Part shown: positions 6,273 through 8,656 of the stretch, one piece after another
Layout: every line of letters starts with the position of its first letter
Position numbering within the stretch: position 1 is the first letter of the stretch
From: an uncultured Oscillospiraceae bacterium
GTDB lineage: Bacteria > Bacillota > Clostridia > Oscillospirales > Acutalibacteraceae
Direction: 5' to 3'
Length of the DNA stretch: 8,656 nt
Assembly: GCA_900554525.1 (NCBI GenBank)
Contig: USHL01000048.1
Location: forward strand, 1 to 8,656
Position numbers and translations under genes: made by a program
Notes under the pieces: model-generated
Seen by the model: only the letters and a program-made list of their open reading frames with translations
Databases searched by the model: none
What the model was told of the DNA's origin: nothing

Positions 6273-6932
6273 TTATAAAAGCTGCTGTTCATTTATTATC
6301 AGCTTAAATGTGAGCCCAAGCTTTTCGGCGGCCTTTCGGCAGAGAAGCATACGGCCCATAAAAATTTCAAAATATTCCATTATGCTGCCGTAGCGCGTAT
6401 CGATGCTAAGTCTCAGCTTTATTGCGGATTTATCGTCGCTGATTTTCAGAGAAGAGCGTTTGACAGAGTAATTTACACGGTCGTGAATATCAAATGTGCT
6501 TTTGTCGCGGTTTCTTACTCTGCTGCGGCGGACGTCGGATTTGTCGGCCAGTATCAGCGCCGCCGAAATTTCGTCTACCGGAACGCCGGTGCCTTCGTCA
6601 TGATTTCCGATAGCGGTCACTACCGTGGCTATATCCGCCGCCTCCATATTGAGGTGATCGAGTATTCTGAAAGCCATGACCGCCCCGCTTTGTGAATGGT
6701 CGATTCGGTTGACGAGATTGCCGATATCATGCAGATATGAGGCGATACGTGCAAGCTCGATCGTGCGTTGGTCATATCCTAATTCCGAAAGGATATAACG
6801 GCAGGTTTCGGCAACCTTGGTAACATGAGCAAAGCTGTGCTCGGTAAAGCCGAGCGCGGCAAGCGATTTGTCCGCCTGTGTGATATAGGTATTGACGGCT
6901 GGGTCTTTTTTCAGTTCTTCAAATGTCAGCAT
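6273..6932 (-). CDS. HD-domain phosphohydrolase within the phosphate operon
   Basis: A 219-residue soluble protein with a full HD metal-site set: His36 (SFAHVTKVAE), the His68-Asp69 pair (YLHDIGN), His79 (DHSQSGA), His111 (GNHDEG) and Asp130 (ILADKSDVRRSRVR). The extra histidines suggest a dinuclear metal centre, as in HD enzymes that hydrolyse phosphate esters or nucleotides. Residues about 150-219 form a separate alpha/beta tail (KLRLSIDTRYGSIMEYFEIF). No RelA/SpoT synthetase, GGDEF or PAS part is attached. The ATG at 6932 follows a strong GGGAGG with a short A/T spacer. It lies 36 bp after phoU and 18 bp before the response regulator, so it is co-expressed with phosphate uptake and sensing. 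Cyclic or alarmone nucleotide turnover or phosphate-ester salvage are possible roles, but no substrate can be read from the sequence. Confidence 0.87.
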   Translation of the reverse strand: MLTFEELKKDPAVNTYITQADKSLAALGFTEHSFAHVTKVAETCRYILSELGYDQRTIELARIASYLHDIGNLVNRIDHSQSGAVMAFRILDHLNMEAADIATVVTAIGNHDEGTGVPVDEISAALILADKSDVRRSRVRNRDKSTFDIHDRVNYSVKRSSLKISDDKSAIKLRLSIDTRYGSIMEYFEIFMGRMLLCRKAAEKLGLTFKLIINEQQLL

Positions 6933-6950
6933 ATTTTCCTCCCGTGCGCC

Positions 6951-6969
6951 GCGCGCCGGAAGGACGCGC
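6951..6969 (-). other. GC-rich hairpin between phoU and the HD gene
   Basis: On the - strand, starting at the last base of the phoU stop codon, GCGCGTCC and GGCGCGC form a stem of seven G-C pairs with one bulged T and a TTCC loop. There is no T run after it, so it is unlikely to terminate. It could stabilise the 3' end of a processed pst-phoU message or modulate downstream translation. Confidence 0.5.
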
Positions 6970-7613
6970 TACGCTTTTTGATGAGTTCCCGTTATGGAAT
7001 ACTCGACCCACTCGGCTATATTGACCGCATGGTCGCCGATGCGTTCGAGATATTTTGCTATCATTAAAAGGTCGATGCAAAATTCACCGTTTTCCTTGTT
7101 TGCGGTAATGAGCTGCACTAATTCGTCCTTGACGCAGTCAAAGAGATTATCGACCTTATCATCGTACTTCATCACCTCGCGGGCGAGGTCGATATCTTTT
7201 TTGACAAATGAATCGATGCTGTCGGTTACCATTTTAATGGTTGCGGTTGCCATATCCTTTATGTGAATCTTGCTTTTTACATTACTGTTGCGTATGAATT
7301 TGGTGATCTCCGCGATATCCGAAGCCTGATCACCGATGCGCTCCATATCCGAAATCATTTTGAGCGCCGAGGAGATAACGCGCAGGTCGCGGGCTACCGG
7401 CTGCTGCTGCAAAAGCAGCTTCATACATATGGCTTCTATGTCGCGCTCTTTCTGATCAATTTCCGAATCGGCGGCGAATACCTTTTCCAAAAGACGGTCA
7501 TCGTCGTCAAGAAGCGCCTTTACCGAAGCGGAAATAGCGTCCTCGCACAGGGCGCCCATTGTAATGAGCTCTAAATTAAGCTTTTCAAGCTGGCTGTCAA
7601 ATCTGTTTCTCAT
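6969..7613 (-). CDS. phoU: Phosphate transport system regulatory protein PhoU
   Basis: A 214-residue all-helical protein, the normal length for PhoU, made of two repeated three-helix bundles. Each carries the metal-cluster signature: SDMERIGDQASDIAE (88-102) and KYLERIGDHAVNIAEW (187-202). PhoU senses the PstSCAB transporter and restrains the PhoR kinase when phosphate is plentiful. The N-terminus MRNRFDSQLEKLNLEL is typical. A longer open frame reaches 7706 but overlaps pstB and lacks a fitting ribosome site; the ATG at 7613 has AGGAAGG (7630-7624) at ten bases. The start lies one base after the pstB stop codon, so translation of the two is likely coupled. No motif is lost. Confidence 0.96.
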   Translation of the reverse strand: MRNRFDSQLEKLNLELITMGALCEDAISASVKALLDDDDRLLEKVFAADSEIDQKERDIEAICMKLLLQQQPVARDLRVISSALKMISDMERIGDQASDIAEITKFIRNSNVKSKIHIKDMATATIKMVTDSIDSFVKKDIDLAREVMKYDDKVDNLFDCVKDELVQLITANKENGEFCIDLLMIAKYLERIGDHAVNIAEWVEYSITGTHQKA

Positions 7614-7614
7614 A

Positions 7615-8364
7615 TCAACCGAACCTTCCTGTAATATAATCCTCGGTGCGTTTGTCTCTGGGATTAGAGAACATATCCTCGGTTTTGGAAAATTCCACAA
7701 CCTCACCCAAAAGGAAAAACGCGGTATAATCCGATATTCTGACCGCTTGCTGCATATTGTGGGTTACCATTATTATGGTGTAGTCCTTTTTGAGCTCTGC
7801 GGCGAGATCTTCGATTTTTGAGGTTGATATAGGGTCGAGCGCAGAGGTCGGCTCATCCATCAGCAGAACCTCCGGCTTTACGGCAAGGGCGCGCGCTATG
7901 CAGAGTCTTTGCTGCTGTCCGCCGGACATAGCCAGAGCGCTTTTCTTAAGTATGTCTTTGGTTTCATCCCAGATTGCTGCTCCTCGCAGAGACTCCTCGA
8001 CTATTTCGTCAAGCTTTGCTTTCGAGCGTATGCCATGGGTGCGCGGACCGAAGGCTATATTGTCATATATAGACATAGGGAAGGGGTTTGGCTTTTGAAA
8101 AACCATACCGACACGCTTGCGCAGGGTGTTTACGTCCATATTGCCGTAAATATTTTCATCGTCGAGCAGGACCTCACCCGTTATCTTGCAGCCCTCGACC
8201 AAATCATTCATACGGTTGAGAGTTTTGAGCAGCGTGGATTTGCCGCATCCGGAGGGACCGATAAAGGCGCTGATACGGTTTTTAGGCAGCTCAAGATTGA
8301 TATCCTTTAAAGCTTTAAAATCATTATACCATAAATTTAGATTTTTGACAGTAAATTTATTCAT
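7615..8364 (-). CDS. pstB: Phosphate ABC transporter ATP-binding protein PstB
   Basis: A 249-residue ABC ATPase that drives high-affinity phosphate import with the PstA/PstC channel. Motifs: Walker A GPSGCGKST (36-44), Q-loop Gln90 within the PstB-typical VFQKPNPFPMSIYDNIAFG (88-106), signature MSGGQQQR (146-153; Met in place of the usual Leu), Walker B VLLMDEP (166-172), D-loop SALD and switch His202 (VTHNMQQA). The QKPNPFP stretch and the C-terminal DYITGRFG separate PstB from other ABC ATPases. The ATG at 8364 follows GAAAGG (8376-8372) and lies three bases after the pstA stop. It leads directly into phoU. Length and all catalytic residues are normal. Confidence 0.97.
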   Translation of the reverse strand: MNKFTVKNLNLWYNDFKALKDINLELPKNRISAFIGPSGCGKSTLLKTLNRMNDLVEGCKITGEVLLDDENIYGNMDVNTLRKRVGMVFQKPNPFPMSIYDNIAFGPRTHGIRSKAKLDEIVEESLRGAAIWDETKDILKKSALAMSGGQQQRLCIARALAVKPEVLLMDEPTSALDPISTSKIEDLAAELKKDYTIIMVTHNMQQAVRISDYTAFFLLGEVVEFSKTEDMFSNPRDKRTEDYITGRFG

Positions 8365-8367
8365 TTT

Positions 8368-8656
8368 CTAACCTTTCTTTGCAGAAACTTTTTTCGCCAG
8401 AACTCCGGACAGCATATTGATGAGCAGTACCAGTACTAAAAGCACTACAGCTGTGGCATATGCCTGATCGGTGTAAAGTCCCTCGCTGAGCAGAGCGTAC
8501 ATGTGCACCGAAAGCGTTCTGCCCGACTGGAGCATATTTTCAGGTATGCCTGCGACCGTGCCGGAGGTGTAGATTAACGCCGCCGTTTCGCCGACAATTC
8601 TGCCGATGGCGAGTATAACGCCCGAAAGGATTCCCGGCACGGCGGAGGGGAGTACT
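8368..8656 (-). CDS. pstA: Phosphate ABC transporter permease PstA (C-terminal part, cut by window edge)
   Basis: The frame is open to the window end, so only the last 95 or so residues are present. It begins VLPSAVPGILSGVILAIG, part of the EAA-type cytoplasmic loop that docks on the ATPase, and continues RIVGETAALIYTSG, which is characteristic of PstA. One outside segment (LSVHMYALLSEGLYTDQAYA) and a last transmembrane helix (VVLLVLVLLINMLSGVL) follow, ending with a positively charged KKVSAKKG tail. A GTG at 8640 is not the start, because conserved sequence continues upstream of it. The stop is three bases before pstB. The rest of pstA, and presumably pstC and pstS with the operon promoter, lie beyond 8656. 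Confidence 0.95.
   Translation of the reverse strand, partial: VLPSAVPGILSGVILAIGRIVGETAALIYTSGTVAGIPENMLQSGRTLSVHMYALLSEGLYTDQAYATAVVLLVLVLLINMLSGVLAKKVSAKKG

Noticed and set aside
7614..7706. A longer PhoU with 31 extra N-terminal residues
   Set aside because: The extension lies wholly inside pstB, does not resemble PhoU, and the ATG at 7613 has its own AGGAAGG site and gives the normal PhoU length.
8368..8640. A complete 90-residue permease starting at GTG 8640
   Set aside because: Conserved PstA sequence (VLPSA) continues in frame upstream to the window edge, so this is the tail of a full-length PstA.

Overview
The window looks like a chromosomal segment from an anaerobic Firmicute of the class Clostridia, most likely the Oscillospirales/Ruminococcaceae side. 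This rests on moderate G+C, AGGAGG-type Shine-Dalgarno sites, short -10/-35 promoters, an ECF-type sigma gene paired with a membrane protein, an orphan Na+-decarboxylase beta subunit, and a compact pst-phoU-phoPR operon. The taxonomic call is inference from style and gene content; there is no marker gene in the window.

Left edge (1-1131, + strand): the 3' end of an ECF-type sigma-70 factor overlaps by 14 bp a gene for a single-pass membrane protein, probably its regulator or signal partner. A 16-bp perfect hairpin at 1131-1167 serves as a bidirectional terminator and separates this pair from everything to its right, which is on the - strand.

Centre (1202-3925, - strand): an AI-2E family (UPF0118) permease with its own promoter. 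Upstream of it lies a two-gene unit: an orphan sodium-translocating carboxybiotin decarboxylase beta subunit (OadB/GcdB/MmdB family) followed by a 46-residue one-helix protein resembling the OadG/gamma subunit. The leader of this unit has a near-consensus promoter, an aptamer with the conserved sequence elements of the yybP-ykoY (Mn2+) riboswitch, and an overlapping intrinsic terminator. A manganese riboswitch in front of an orphan decarboxylase beta/gamma pair is the most unusual thing in the window.

Right (3926-8656, - strand): a tightly packed phosphate operon in transcriptional order pstA (3' part only), pstB, phoU, an HD-domain phosphohydrolase, phoP/phoB-type response regulator, phoR-type histidine kinase. 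Gaps are 3, 1, 36, 18 and 4 bp. PstAB imports phosphate, PhoU couples transporter state to the PhoR kinase, and PhoR phosphorylates the regulator. The HD protein is an unassigned extra member of the operon. No clear terminator follows phoR; the riboswitch promoter starts 3 bp beyond its stop codon, so the riboswitch terminator is also the first strong stop for phosphate-operon read-through.

No tRNA, rRNA, insertion sequence, CRISPR array, prophage or plasmid function was seen.
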